Assembly (NCBI RefSeq): GCF_035222275.1
Contig: NC_085883.1
Span: 434,001 to 498,000 of the forward strand
DNA length: 64,000 bases
Source of the DNA: Podospora bellae-mahoneyi
Lineage: Eukaryota > Ascomycota > Sordariomycetes > Sordariales > Podosporaceae
Direction: 5' to 3'
Below, in pieces: positions 1 to 10,509 of this stretch. The position numbers and the translations under genes are program-made. How positions within the stretch are numbered: position 1 is the stretch's first letter; each line of letters starts with the position of its first letter. The notes below the pieces were generated by a model. The model was not told the DNA's origin, did no database searches, and saw only the letters and a list, made by a program, of their open reading frames with translations.

Positions 1-35
1 TCCATAGCACAAGGCTAGGACCGGCGATGACCACT

Positions 36-389
36 TTATGACCCCGCTTGCGCACTATAAATCCACCGCACGCTCGGGAACTCGCCCATTACATAAACCT
101 TAGAAGTAACATAGAGATATTTTCCAGATTGTGTCTTGCTCCGACCGGTCACATAGAAGTTTCCATCCACGGCCACAACACCATCCGGTCCATCAAAGTC
201 GACAATCGCAGCAACGCAATCACGCTCGTTCGTATCGATACGTAATTCCCCTGCACCGCAAACCGCGTTAGCAAGTCAGCAAAACAGCAAGGTAGAGGAA
301 CAGAGTAAAAACTTACCTATGCCAAGCTGCTTCTGAACCTCATCCAGAATCTCGTCCTCACTCCTCCCACACACTTTTTTGCTGGTCAT
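36..389 (-). CDS. Small hypothetical protein, two exons
   Basis: Exon 1 is 389-317 and exon 2 is 250-36, giving about 95 residues. The intron starts GTAAGT right after codon 24 plus one base and ends in TGCAG, with CTGAC/GCTAAC branch-like sites just upstream; the splice keeps the frame open to a TAA. The product begins MTSKKVCGRSEDEILDEV and has a short acidic helix followed by a beta-rich half (pattern VVAVDGNFYVTG). I see no signal peptide or membrane segment and recognise no family. An upstream in-frame ATG at 488 would add 33 Pro/Thr-rich residues; I prefer the 389 start because the helix begins there. A solo LTR lies about 217 bp upstream of this start, in the likely promoter. Confidence 0.5.
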
Positions 390-605
390 ACCGGTAACTG
401 GACTGAGGGGAAGTGTCGTTGTTATCGGAAGCGTCGGTCGTGACAGCACCCTTGTCGCGCGGATTTGTGGGGGTGGTTGGACTATCACGTGAGCTAGGGG
501 CTAATCCCCGTGTCGGCTCTGGCTCTGGCTGCCTTTCCTGCCACCTCCCCTTCACTCCAAGCCAGCGGATCGACAGGAGTAACCAGTTACAACACTGGAC
601 CAAGT

Positions 606-958
606 TGTGACAAGGGCTGTAATATCAGGGCTTGGAACTCATAGTTCAATTCCAACTAATAATCTTTGATGGCCTCGAAGAGCGTGATACTGAAAAGAAG
701 AAGAAGAGATACAGTCTTGGTGTTTCCAAACGCGTATTTTATCCTCCCTCGCGTGGCCCGTGCCCTTGTTGGCCTCAGGCCATCGCCAAGTCCTTCAATA
801 TCCTACTGGCCAGTGGGCTTCCTTTGATAACCGCCCTGCCTCTGATTGTCTGCCTCACTTTGAACGAGAGGCTCACAACTTGCAGTTACCCCTCCTTACG
901 GTGGTATCGACAGTGTTGTTGGCTGTGGTTGTAGGTGCTCGGCCTTTGCCGTGTGACA
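606..958 (-). mobile_element. Solo LTR of Gypsy element D family
   Basis: A 353-bp block that recurs at 11920-12272 and 48069-48421. It is flanked by a perfect 5-bp duplication CAAGT (601-605 and 959-963), with no internal element sequence, so it is a solo LTR left by LTR-LTR recombination. Orientation is taken from element D, whose polypurine tract and reverse transcriptase lie on the minus strand. It is almost free of RIP changes, unlike the two LTRs of D. The short plus-strand ORFs in it recur only because the LTR recurs. Confidence 0.93.
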
Positions 959-1623
959 CAAGTGTTGACACTGCGATGGAACCAGGGAGCAAACACAAAC
1001 CGAAATGAGGATCCCAAGAAGTGAAACTAACAACGAAAGATAGCCCTTGTGCGAGCTTCCACCCTCAATAGAACGAGCCTTGATCCAAATGATTAAAACT
1101 ATGAAGAAGGCGTGAAGGATAGCCGGTGCAAGCCACGCAATATCATAGGCGTATCTCTTGTGAATCTGCCAAACTAATCCAACAGCAAAAATGATCACCT
1201 CCAAAGCCGTAATTCCAATCTTCAAGCCCTTGTTGCAAGTTGTCGGTCCTGTAAGAAATTGCACACTAGGTAGTCAGCGTAAAGCATGTGGAGTGAGGTG
1301 CGAGGTAGTACCTGAAAGACAGGGTAGACCAGAAATGTGACGGCCTTCCAGGCAAGAGGTGTGGATAGTTTCTCCAAATGGTGAACGGGATACCTGGTAT
1401 AAACGTAGCAACAAGGCAGGCCCACGCAGCAACAGCAAGCCAAAAGATCAATGCTGCAGACAACAAGGAACACCACGGTGACGATATATGCTGCAATGGC
1501 AGCATAGAACTCGGGGGCACTTACCGGGGGCTGCATCTTTTTGAATCTCGCAGACAGAATCAAGACAAGGCAAAAAACAAGGCAACTAAAGTGGCTTGCA
1601 GGACTTGAAAGTGCAGCTTTCAA
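896..1623 (-). CDS. Multi-pass membrane protein, 3' end altered by LTR
   Basis: Two long hydrophobic reading frames overlap across a probable intron. The first (1623-1307; likely start at 1623 or at the MQPP methionine) has segments such as FYAAIAAYIVTVVFLVV. The second (from about 1230) has LKIGITALEVIIFAVGLVW, LAPAILHAFFIVLIIWIKA and LSLLVSLLGILISV. The intron donor is GTACTA after 1307; the obvious TTACAG acceptor would break the frame, whereas a weaker AAG acceptor about 20 bases further keeps it, so the junction is unsure. A frame change near 1450-1480 may also exist, because the other frame there gives ALIFWLAVAAWACLVATF. The last 20 codons and the stop lie inside the solo LTR. Family not recognised; a MARVEL-like tetraspan protein is one possibility. 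Confidence 0.45.
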
Positions 1624-4023
1624 GTGGGCGGGGGGAGGGCAATGGGCCGCGTCCCAGGCTTATATGCTCAGCGTCGTTTCCGGGCAAGCGGGCGGACGGA
1701 CGGATCGACTGGATTTCACTCTTCTCCCACAATCAAATTGTGTGATCACCCTCCCATCCTTGCATGATAAGCTCCTCTCCACAGGTGACAGCAGGGCAGT
1801 TGGAGAAAGGAGCAATGCGCTATGTTGACGCCTCTCTTGCATCCAACCAGCACCCTCCGAGGCGTGCATTTAGGGAGCGGGGGGGCAGGACATAGCAGAA
1901 GAAGAACAGGGACTGGGGGGTTGCCATGATCAAACAGCTGGTCTTGACATGGGGGCTTGTATGTCCGAGGATGTGGCTCCCACTCAGCAATTCAGTATCT
2001 CGCCACCGACGTAAGTAGCTCGAACGGACTTTTCCTATCACCACGTATTTCAGTAGAGAGGAACATAATGACTCTTCCTATAGCATAAGCAGAGGAAAAG
2101 CTAGAAAGAAAATAAGGTGTGGAAGTATGTAGGTAGGTGTGAAGGTTGATTGTTAGATCTATCTGAACGTGGGAAACTAACTGGGTAGAAATACAGGAGG
2201 GCCACAAAGCGGCGATGAAGAAAGCCAAGAAAGCAACACAAAGGCGTGAAGGAAACCAAAGCAAATGGCCTAGCAAAGAGCGCAAAGACTTGCGAAAAAG
2301 GCTAAAAGGTAATACTCGCACGATAAGATCTCAGAGGGAACTTCGTTAGGTTAGGGCCACTTGGGAAAACGGTGGGGCATCGCCCTCTATGGTAGACGAA
2401 AAGCTGCAAGTGGCTGACGTGGTTGACGATTGGGGAAGGTTTGGCGAAATGTCATTGCTCTGCTGTACATGGTTTGTTGAAGGGCGAGAACTGCCAGGTT
2501 CAGTTCGTGGCTCTAAGCCTTTAGTGGTAAGACACCATTCATTCTTGTCGTTTTTTACTGCTAAAATTTCAGTTGTTGCAACCAAAAAGCGGTCACCGCA
2601 GTTAAGCATTGACATGGTTGGATTCAGTCTCTGGCTCCGAGCCCATCCCTCCACAACAGCCTGGGCGCCACGGGGACTGTTGTATGTGCCGGAAAAAAGA
2701 TAACCAGTGTGGGTAGTTGCCGGGCTTGCTTGAAGTCCCTCATTTGATGGCGTGGATGGTTGTGAATGGGATTCAGTTTGGGGTTTTGCCCGTTTCGTCT
2801 GAGACTGTGATACTAGTTTTGCCTATGCTGTCCCTAGTTTCTTAGGCTGCTGCAAAATGTCTAGCGTCTGCTCAAGTCGCTCACAATCTTCCGGTGCTGA
2901 GCTCTTGATGTGGGAGCTCTCCGCTTTGGTGCGGCTCGCTGTGGGTGTTGAGAGTTTGCTTGTGGCTTGTGTCGAAGAGAGACCTGCTACTGGACGGGAG
3001 GCCGGAGAGTCAGTCTTTGGATAAATCCTTGCAGTCCGTCGTCTGAGACGATGATTTCTGTCGAATTGGGAGTCGTTTCCACAAGGGAGACAAGAACTGC
3101 CTGGGGTTGAACCTCTAGATCAATGCACAGGAGATGGTTTGAGCATTTCAATCTGTTTTTATTTCGAATTGACCCCCTTTGTGGAGGCCTTATCAAGGTT
3201 TTGAAGGCTTTCTGGTTCTAGTTTTTTTAAAACTTTTCTTGGATACGGCATGGGGCTGACACAATGTCAAGGCTTAAAAGGCGTACAGAAAACTGCTCGG
3301 TTTTTATTTCTTTCTTAGCTTACCATTCGGTTCTCAGCGTTAAGTTAGCTTATACTCCGCCTCGACCGGGGAACACCGAGCCACCCATTGTGCCCACTAT
3401 TGCGCGAAAAAAACCATTTGGAAGTCGTCACCAAATAGTTTTCACCGCTAACCTTCTTTGGGTTTTATCATCTAAATCGGCGATTCCTACCACCTAATCC
3501 AACTCCTTAGTGATCAGCAACACCAAATCAGATAAAGTTTCTCTACAGAAAATGGTCCAGAGTAGTTGCCCAGGTGGTCTTGGGCTCAGGAGCCCAAACA
3601 CGTCAGTGTGGGAACATCAAACACGCAATACAAGTTATATCCTAAGTTCAGTGTAACAATGGGAAACTATGATTTAAATATCATTTTAGTATACATAGAT
3701 AAATACAGATTAATATCGCACCCGGGCATTAATATCTTCTTCTTGATAAAGTATTGGATACGTAATCCAGGGGAGATTTATGCGATGTACACACCAGCTC
3801 TTATCCAACAATATATTTCCGGCTCCACTAAAGTAAGGTAGCCGCTACCTACTTGCTTCTCTACATTCTCAAAGTCAACCTATATGCTAGAAAGAAAGAA
3901 CGGTGAAATGCAGACCACCAAAAGATCAGGAAAACATATCCCTCAAAAGCATGAACGGCTCATAATCGAGACCCCCCTTGTTCCAGTCCTTAAATCACCT
4001 CTGTCATCTTCTTTCCTCAGTGT
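1624..4023. other. Intergenic, no gene supported
   Basis: Only short ORFs without domain-like content or credible splice pairs. A minus-strand ORF at 2346-2654 is open but Ser/Thr-rich at its end and unsupported. The GC content drops around 3180-3540 and 3640-3880, where TpA-rich stretches may be old RIP-degraded repeats; I could not identify them. Confidence 0.4.
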
Positions 4024-4588
4024 CTACTGCTGCTCAGCCACCTCCATAGCACCAGAGCCGCCAGCTGCTGTGCGAAACTGTCTGGTGTTGCAACGCCAGG
4101 AGCTGATGCGGTCGCTGAAGAAGCCGTTGCCATCGTGAAGATTGGCATCCTCCTGGTTACCGTAAGAGCGGCCTTCGCAGTTGGAGTGTCTTTGAACGGA
4201 AATGCTAGCATTACTACAAAGATACAAGAAAAAGAACGGTGATGGTAATACTTACTCATACCAGACACAGTGGAAGCGGCTCTTGTCAAGGTTGCGGATG
4301 GAGCTGATGCGGTCATTGTAGCTGCCGGGGACATTGACTGGGTGGTGGTTGGGTTAGGTTTCTAGCTTTTCGGGTTGAATCAGGCTGGTAATGTATCTTA
4401 CAGCATGAACCGGGGTTGGATCCAAAGGTTTGGCATGGGTTGCCCCAGCGAGTGTTCTGGCAGGCCAACACAAAGGCCGTGTTCTGACGAGCCGTGATGT
4501 TGCTGTCAGATGAGGTATCCACTGCAGGGGCAGCGGTGGCTGAGAGGACGCCCATGGCGATGAGGATGGTGGTCTTCAGATTGAACAT
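4024..4588 (-). CDS. Small secreted protein, beta/gamma-crystallin-like
   Basis: Three exons, 4588-4402, 4337-4256 and 4189-4024, give 144 residues. Introns have GTAAG donors and CAG/AAG acceptors. The N-terminus (MFNLKTTILIAMGVLSATAAPA) is a signal peptide. The mature part carries a CQNTRWGNPC motif, then VPGSYNDRISSIRN, then RFHCVWYEHSNCEG, and a second DGNGFFSDRISSWRCN. The pattern of an aromatic-rich strand, a G six residues later and a DRISS turn, seen twice, is that of the Greek-key motif of beta/gamma-crystallins; assignment to that fold is inference. Conserved Cys pairs suggest disulphides, as expected for an exported protein. It has the same intron positions and phases as its neighbour at 6032-6587, so the two arose by tandem duplication. 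The upstream in-frame ATG at 4711 would remove the signal peptide from the N-terminus and is rejected. Confidence 0.8.
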
Positions 4589-6031
4589 TTTGAAAGTGCG
4601 GAATGGTGGTATTGTATGTGCTAGGGTGCTGGAGCGTCGTTCTTGATGCTGTATGTGTTGGATGATGATGATGATGATGGAAACTTGAATGACGAGGAAA
4701 GGCTGCCACATTTATACTTCCTTTCAGCTCTGATCTAGCTACTTCGAATCTTTCAAGAACCGCACAATACTTGCACCTCACAGATGAATGACAAATCTCA
4801 GTATCATCACGAATCAAAACCACTATCGTTGGCGATGATGTGTGGTAAGCTCTGCGCCTTGGATCATCATTCTCGGCTTCCCAGATAGGATAACCAAAGC
4901 CTTTTGGTAGGAACACTCTGAGACATAAGCACATGATTGATTCACTTGCAGTTATTCAGCCATACAGCCTACGTTGTCGAATCAGTAACAGACAGAGTTG
5001 AAGACAGACTTCAAGAAGGTTGATACTGGGGCATGGGGGAACAGGCCATGACGTATCCATGTATCTTGGTGTTGGTAACTAAACTTTGCATTATACACCT
5101 GACACGAAACCGGAAAGACCACCACACATTTGAGCCGTCTTTTACATGTCTTGATACTGAATATCATTTGTATTGTAGGTAGACAGACAGACGGAGGTTT
5201 CCATCTGTTTGGTCGGTCTTACATAAAGTGATCAAAGAGACCGATGTCTGGGTTTGTCAGCCTTCATCCATGGCGTAGCTGACAGATTTTCCAATACTTT
5301 TTGTTCTACAAACTAGAACCTTCCTACTTGTGTCTAGGTCATATGTGCTGTCTCCCAGCCTTGTGGCTCTGTGAGATGACGTCTGACAATGCGGCCCCCA
5401 ATGATCTACAAATCACTGCATTTCGGCCCTTGGCATCCGGATCAACAACATCATGATGACCATTGAAGGAAGAACTCTGAAACATCATGTCATCAAAAAA
5501 ATTGTTGATCTATAGTCAGGGACCTTGGCTGCAATTAAGAGACTGGAATGTTTCTCTGTCAGCATGTCAAAATAGGCTCGTGGTGGAATGAAGATATCGG
5601 GAACTTGTGGTTGTCGATCATGCACAAAGTCCTAGCAGAACGTGACATTGAGTGCTCACAAATCATCGCTTGGCTCCAATACCGCTTAGGATGTCTATTC
5701 TTCTCATGAGTAGATGCGACTATCTCACAGTTATGCCAAGCACGAGAAGCAAAATCGCAGATAAAAGTTGTCTTTACTGTCTGCCTCACCAAGCGAGGAC
5801 TGGCTGACCTCTGCTGGCTATGTATGTTTTCTATCTAATAGACCAGATGTCCCCATACCACAGAAGTAAAGAACCCGCGCAGACGTTAAATGAAGTGAAA
5901 AGAATGACCGTCCAAAAGGCGTACTCTGAACCCCCAGATCTCACAAGAAAAAACATCTCCGAAATTCTGAACCATGAGTTGAATGTGACCGGTTGCTGAT
6001 CACCAACACAGCTGGCTGAGAGCAAGCCACG
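4589..6031. other. Intergenic, no gene supported
   Basis: Upstream region of the first secreted-protein gene and downstream region of the second. Only short ORFs; nothing recognised. A GAT/CAT trinucleotide run at about 4663-4680 lies in the likely 5' leader. Confidence 0.4.
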
Positions 6032-6587
6032 TTAGGCCTCGACCTTAGTGGCGTTCTCGGCCTCAGCAGTGCGGAACTGCTTGCGGTTGCAGCGCCAGGA
6101 GCTGATGCGGTCGTTCCAGAAACCGTTGCCGTCGTTAAGCTTGGCATCCTCCTGGTTGCTGTAGCTAGCGCCCTGGCAGTCGTAATGCCTGAGATCATGT
6201 CAGTTGCCTTAGTATAGTTAATGGGTTCTGGGGATCGAGATGAACTTACTCATACCACACGCACTGGAAGCGACCCTTGTCCTGGTTGCGGATGGCGCTG
6301 ATGGAGTTGTCCCAGTCGCCGGGGATACCAACTAGAGAGATAATCTATGAGTATCACATAATTGGGGTGCATCTGGGTCGTCGAAAATGGGAAAGGAGCT
6401 TACTGCACTGGCCTGCAAGACCTTCGAGGAGGCGGCACGGTTGGCCCCAGTTGGTGTTCTGGCAAGCCCAGACATAGGCAGTGTCGTCAAGAGCGACAAC
6501 GGTGTCGCTGTCGACGGCCGCGGGAGCAGCAGAGACAGAGACGCCGCCGAGGGCGAGAAGAGTGACGAAGGTCTTGATGCTGAACAT
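6032..6587 (-). CDS. Small secreted protein, beta/gamma-crystallin-like paralogue
   Basis: Exons 6587-6404, 6331-6250 and 6188-6032 give 140 residues. The splice sites (GTAAGC...CTCTAG and GTAAGT...CTCAG) sit at the same positions and phases as in the paralogue at 4024-4588. The start MFSIKTFVTLLALGGVSVSAAPA is a signal peptide. The mature protein has CQNTNWGQPC, VPGDW-like IPGDWDNSISAIRN, RFQCVWYEHYDCQG and DGNGFWNDRISSWRCN, i.e. two half-sites of a beta/gamma-crystallin-type Greek key by pattern. The tail is polar and ends KVEA. The two proteins share roughly two thirds of their mature residues by eye. Possible roles for such small secreted beta-sandwich proteins include wall association or antagonism of other microbes; nothing in the sequence decides this. 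Confidence 0.82.
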
Positions 6588-8801
6588 TTTGACAAGAGTG
6601 GTAAAGACAAGTGATAGCTGTCTGGAGGCGGTTCTCTTGAGTTGATGGAAGAGGTCTGCTGTCTTGCTGATGTCTGAAACTGATGAAGAACTTGAATCTT
6701 GTTACGGGGCTAGATGGCCGCCTCTTATACTTTTCCCGCTCCCTCCTTCGTCTTTCAACAACTCGGCAAGGATAGTATTCTCCTCTCCAAATTCCAACCG
6801 CATCCAATCATGCCATTTGCTCACCACGCCCCTCAACCTTCACCGAATGGTTACCTTACATGTATCACTACGTGCTTGTGATTCGTTGAACGTGTTGAGT
6901 GCTCCGTGAGTAGCAACATGCAATCCAACCTCCCGCCTTAGTCATGAGACTTTGTTTACAAGAAAATTCTCTTCATCCGGGCAGTCACCACCAGACACTC
7001 GTATCGTGAATCATGAAACCATTTTGGGCTAGCCTATAACATCAACCTGTGTCACTTCACCCTCTATGCTGGCTACTCGTAGGTACGAACCCGATGTGCT
7101 TGGCATCCTAAACCCTTCCCGCTTGAGGCTCGGTCCTTAACGCGAGTGACATGCCTACACCACCTGCAGTTCTCCATCTGCAGTTGCCGATCATGGGTTA
7201 CATCCCGACAGTTTCCGGGGATTTGTCGCTGCTTATAAACATGACATTGAACTAAAAGCATTGCATGATCTACCTAACTCAACACAACCAACAGCCACGT
7301 TGGTAAGCTCAGACAAATTGTCTGCCGGCTACACCACTGCACGGAATGGGAATAAAACGGTTAAGATAAAGTTTCCGGCAGCATCTTGAGTCTGTTGCCT
7401 CACCATTGGCGCTGAGCTGGCATGGCAAGTTTCCAGCGGCTCAGCTGACAGGGTAAAGATGCCCACCAATCCAATTTACCTACAGAAATAAATCTGAACA
7501 AGCTAGATCACTGCATGCCGGGTACTTTGACCTTGAGAAGACATTGCCATGGAAGCTGATCAACGCTGTTTATTACCCAACACGTGTAGAAATACATAGC
7601 ACCCGGCTTATTCTGTGGGTAGGATGTCCCTTAGTTCCACAACACGCGTGTAGCATAGCCTCAACCAACTTGACATCCGTTGGCTGCTACTCCCCTTGCT
7701 GTCCAGGACACAGACCATGGATGAACCCCTGAGATATTACCTTCCTGAACGATATGAGGCTAGAGGCGGTCTGCATCTCATCAGTAATGAAGCCCTGCGG
7801 TGACGATAGGATCGCGGCATCCAATTTTAGTATCATGTTATGACCTGTTGTTTAACAGAGGCTGACACGGAAAAAGGGTTAGCTAATTTACGTCCCGAAC
7901 GTAGTGATGTAGGAAGACGATAGGAAGTTAACCTACATGTTCTTGTGCGCGTATCGTTGTTCATAATGATACATACCCAATGTTGCGGACTCTCCATCAC
8001 CGATACACAGAGACTGCCTGGCACCTACCCCGCCCCTTCAATAAAGCCGTCTGCAAGTATTCACTTCCTGTTTCCTTTCTCGTTAAACCTTGTGTCGTAG
8101 GATTTGTCGTGGAGTGATTGGGCATGGGTTTAAAGTGAACGGCCACTTTTGGACTTGTTGGTCACATCATGCGTGCCGGGAGCTCCATGAGACGTTGCTC
8201 ACTTAGCGACCATATCGTCTTCTTTGTGGTCAAAGACCAGGGTCAAGAGTGCCTTGCTAGTCTAGACTGAAGTTTATTAGATGGCGTAGGGGTCAAGGAA
8301 GGCCCGATCGGGCTCCATTGTCCCGAATACCGATGCCAATGATTGCTTTGGCTTCCTCAAATACATGTGGTAAGAAGTGAAAGCCTCGCAGGCCGGTTTC
8401 TTTTCAACTTCCTTTGGAGCCTTCTGCTCCTACGTTTGGGATCTGCTCTCACCAACACTCGCCTGATGTCGCGGGAAGGCAGACCAGTGTAATATATCCG
8501 TCTTCTCATTAATTGCTACAGTCTTGTGGGATGCCTGTAGCTAATATTGTTCGCACTAATGGTATATACCTATGTGATCGAACAGGTTGATGTGTTCATA
8601 CTTGATTCCATATTTTTGTTAAAGTGGTGTGAAAACAATGGGGTTATATGCGAAGATGATACTGAACACCAATGGTCGAGCCCTTGATCAATATGTACCT
8701 ATCTACCTACGAACAACCTTTTTCTTGTCATTTCCGGTTGCCACTTACGAAACCAAAGGTTTGGCTGTCGGACCACGCCTTTTGTCAAGCATCCCGCAGC
8801 T
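6588..8801. other. Intergenic, no gene supported
   Basis: Over 2 kb with only short ORFs, no recognisable domains and no repeats that I can match elsewhere in the window. Confidence 0.35.
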
Positions 8802-8902
8802 CAATCCTCCGGCAGAGACGCTGTTCCTGCTGGCTTAGGGAGAGTGCCAGTTAATTTCCTGGTTCACAAGCGGACGATATGGGTGATAGGTTCTTCCACT
8901 GA
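8802..8902 (-). repeat. 100-bp block shared with the gene at 61640
   Basis: Read on the minus strand, this block closely matches 62668-62765 inside the coding region of the large 2EXR-like gene. Both encode a similar peptide (SGRTYHPYRPLVNQEINWHS here, SGRTCHPYRPLVNQGINRHS there). Similarity stops abruptly on both sides. Most differences are C/T or G/A with the T or A in this copy, as RIP or deamination would leave. Here it sits at the end of a minus-strand ORF (9086-8835) that has no other support. It may be a fragment of a duplicated paralogue or a short mobile piece. Confidence 0.7.
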
Positions 8903-9176
8903 CGGCATCGTATCTGATTTCCTGTGTTCTGGAACCGATTGGAAACAGATTGCATGGAGGTTTTTTTGAAGAAATGCTGCTGGAAGCCATAATACTGGAT
9001 GCCAGACAAGAGTGGTGCAACACCACGAACTCAGGTGACTGAGAGAGATGCCCAGTCCTGCACCGATTATAGGTCGCGATCATCACAATGAACAGGAAGG
9101 TGAGGCTGCCTGCAGATTCTGGGCCTGTTCAATCGATAACCAAAAGCCAGTTCGCCATGCAGCTACGACTTTTGAG

Positions 9177-9613
9177 AGAAATTCTAGGGGGGCATTACCG
9201 TTTTTCAAGGGGGTTGATTACAGTTTTTTCTAGGGGGCATTACCGCCAATAGGGTTTAGGGTTATATATAGTCCCTCACTTGCCTTGTAAATTATCAACC
9301 ACATTATCAACCACATTAAAGCTCACACCCTTGTAATTGAGACCTTTGCGGAAGGCCTGGCAATTGAAGCTCTCTGTGAGGTATTGTGAAGTTAGAGAGG
9401 CCTGCATCGGCGCGTGGGCATCGAGCATCAACACCACGGCAGTACATTAACCACAATACTTCCGAATATAAATATGCACTGTAATTTTTATGGTAAAAAA
9501 TACAGTGTAATGTTGGCGATAATGAAAATAAACGGGTGTAATGGGAAAGGTGCGTTGTAGCACAGGGGGTAATTCTCCCCTAGAAAAAGGGCAATGCCCC
9601 CCCCAGAATTTCT
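9177..9613. mobile_element. MITE-like element with about 38-bp inverted ends
   Basis: The left end (9177-9213, AGAAATTCTAGGGGGG then CATTACCGTTTTTC) is nearly the reverse complement of the right end (about 9575-9613). A second copy of the CTAGGGGGCATTACCG motif lies inside at 9230-9245, so the ends carry a subterminal repeat. No transposase ORF fits in the 437 bp, which suggests a non-autonomous DNA transposon. The target duplication is not clean: GACTTT occurs at 9167-9172 and 9614-9619, but four bases separate it from the left inverted end. Confidence 0.6.
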
Positions 9614-9709
9614 GACTTTAATAGTTTCGTCCTCCCGCCATTACTTACAATCCGACTTTTCCTGGTGCTGGCCCATTCTTAAACTACACCCGATGTGTCC
9701 TGAGTTACC

Positions 9710-10009
9710 ATGACTGGCGTTTCAGCTCTTTTGGGGTCAAACCCCAAAAACTATAGCTTTATTTTAGATGGTCCGGGAGACATAGAAAAGATGACCGAGG
9801 TTGTCACCGATCTTGCAACCGACCAAAGTTTAACCCAGCACTTTAATGCCAAATTTGGCGACGCTCTCTGCACCGCTATCATCGATCAAGTCCTCAAATC
9901 AAGCCTCGCACGATCCGCAACCCTCCTGACCGAGAAAGGAATTTATCTCATCTACAGATGCTCGCCCGTCTCCCAAAAGCTCATCCACGGCATCGCCAAG
10001 CTTCGTTAA
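9710..10009 (+). CDS. Hypothetical ORF, 99 aa
   Basis: Open frame from an ATG in good context (ACCATGAC) to a TAA. The product begins MTGVSALLGSNPKNYSFILD and looks protein-like and helical in the middle (FGDALCTAIIDQVLKSS), with no signal peptide or recognised domain. Overlapping ORFs continue on both strands to about 10490 but are Asp/Gly-rich or Pro/Ser-rich and less convincing. It lies 97 bp beyond the MITE-like element and 500 bp before the repeat nest, so it may be the remaining end of a gene cut by repeat insertion. No function can be given. Confidence 0.3.
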   Translation: MTGVSALLGSNPKNYSFILDGPGDIEKMTEVVTDLATDQSLTQHFNAKFGDALCTAIIDQVLKSSLARSATLLTEKGIYLIYRCSPVSQKLIHGIAKLR

Positions 10010-10509
10010 ACAAACCAATTTTCGGTGCCACAGCAGTCAAACATGTGTCGAGGATCTTCCGGAGCCATGCTATCGCGAATGCTGGCGTATGGACGGTGAT
10101 GAGTGGTTGGCGTCTGTTCAAGTTTTGGGGGAGATGGACCACCTGGAAAGAGACGAAGAAAACGATCTTTAAGGACGGCATGGCCCATGGAGGCGATATG
10201 GGTGCATTTGGAATTTCTGGTTTTCCGACTGCCGTGGGAGCGTTCGTCTTCGCCTTTGGAGACCGCGAGATTGGTGAGATGATCATTGGGGACGGTTCGA
10301 GTGATGGGGATGATGGGGAGAAAGCGGGGGATGGTGGAGAGAAAGTGAGCTAATGATGTTGAACATGGCGAGGATCGGGGAAGGAGACGCTGACAGTCAC
10401 TGTGCTCTCCCCGGTCAAGGGAAATGTATTGCCGCTTTTGGAATTGGGTGGGGTGTATAGTTAGGAGCAGCACCACTGCCTCTTCCACGCTACCCCCCTA
10501 TTAATTTTA
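10010..10509. other. Border between unique DNA and repeat nest
   Basis: Overlapping ORFs exist on both strands (9958-10353 plus; 10488-10006 minus) but neither resembles a known protein. Base composition changes sharply near 10,500 from about even to strongly AT-rich. Confidence 0.35.

Noticed and set aside
2346-2703. Overlapping ORFs on both strands at 2.3-2.7 kb
   Set aside because: No splice sites, domains or start context to favour either; likely chance.
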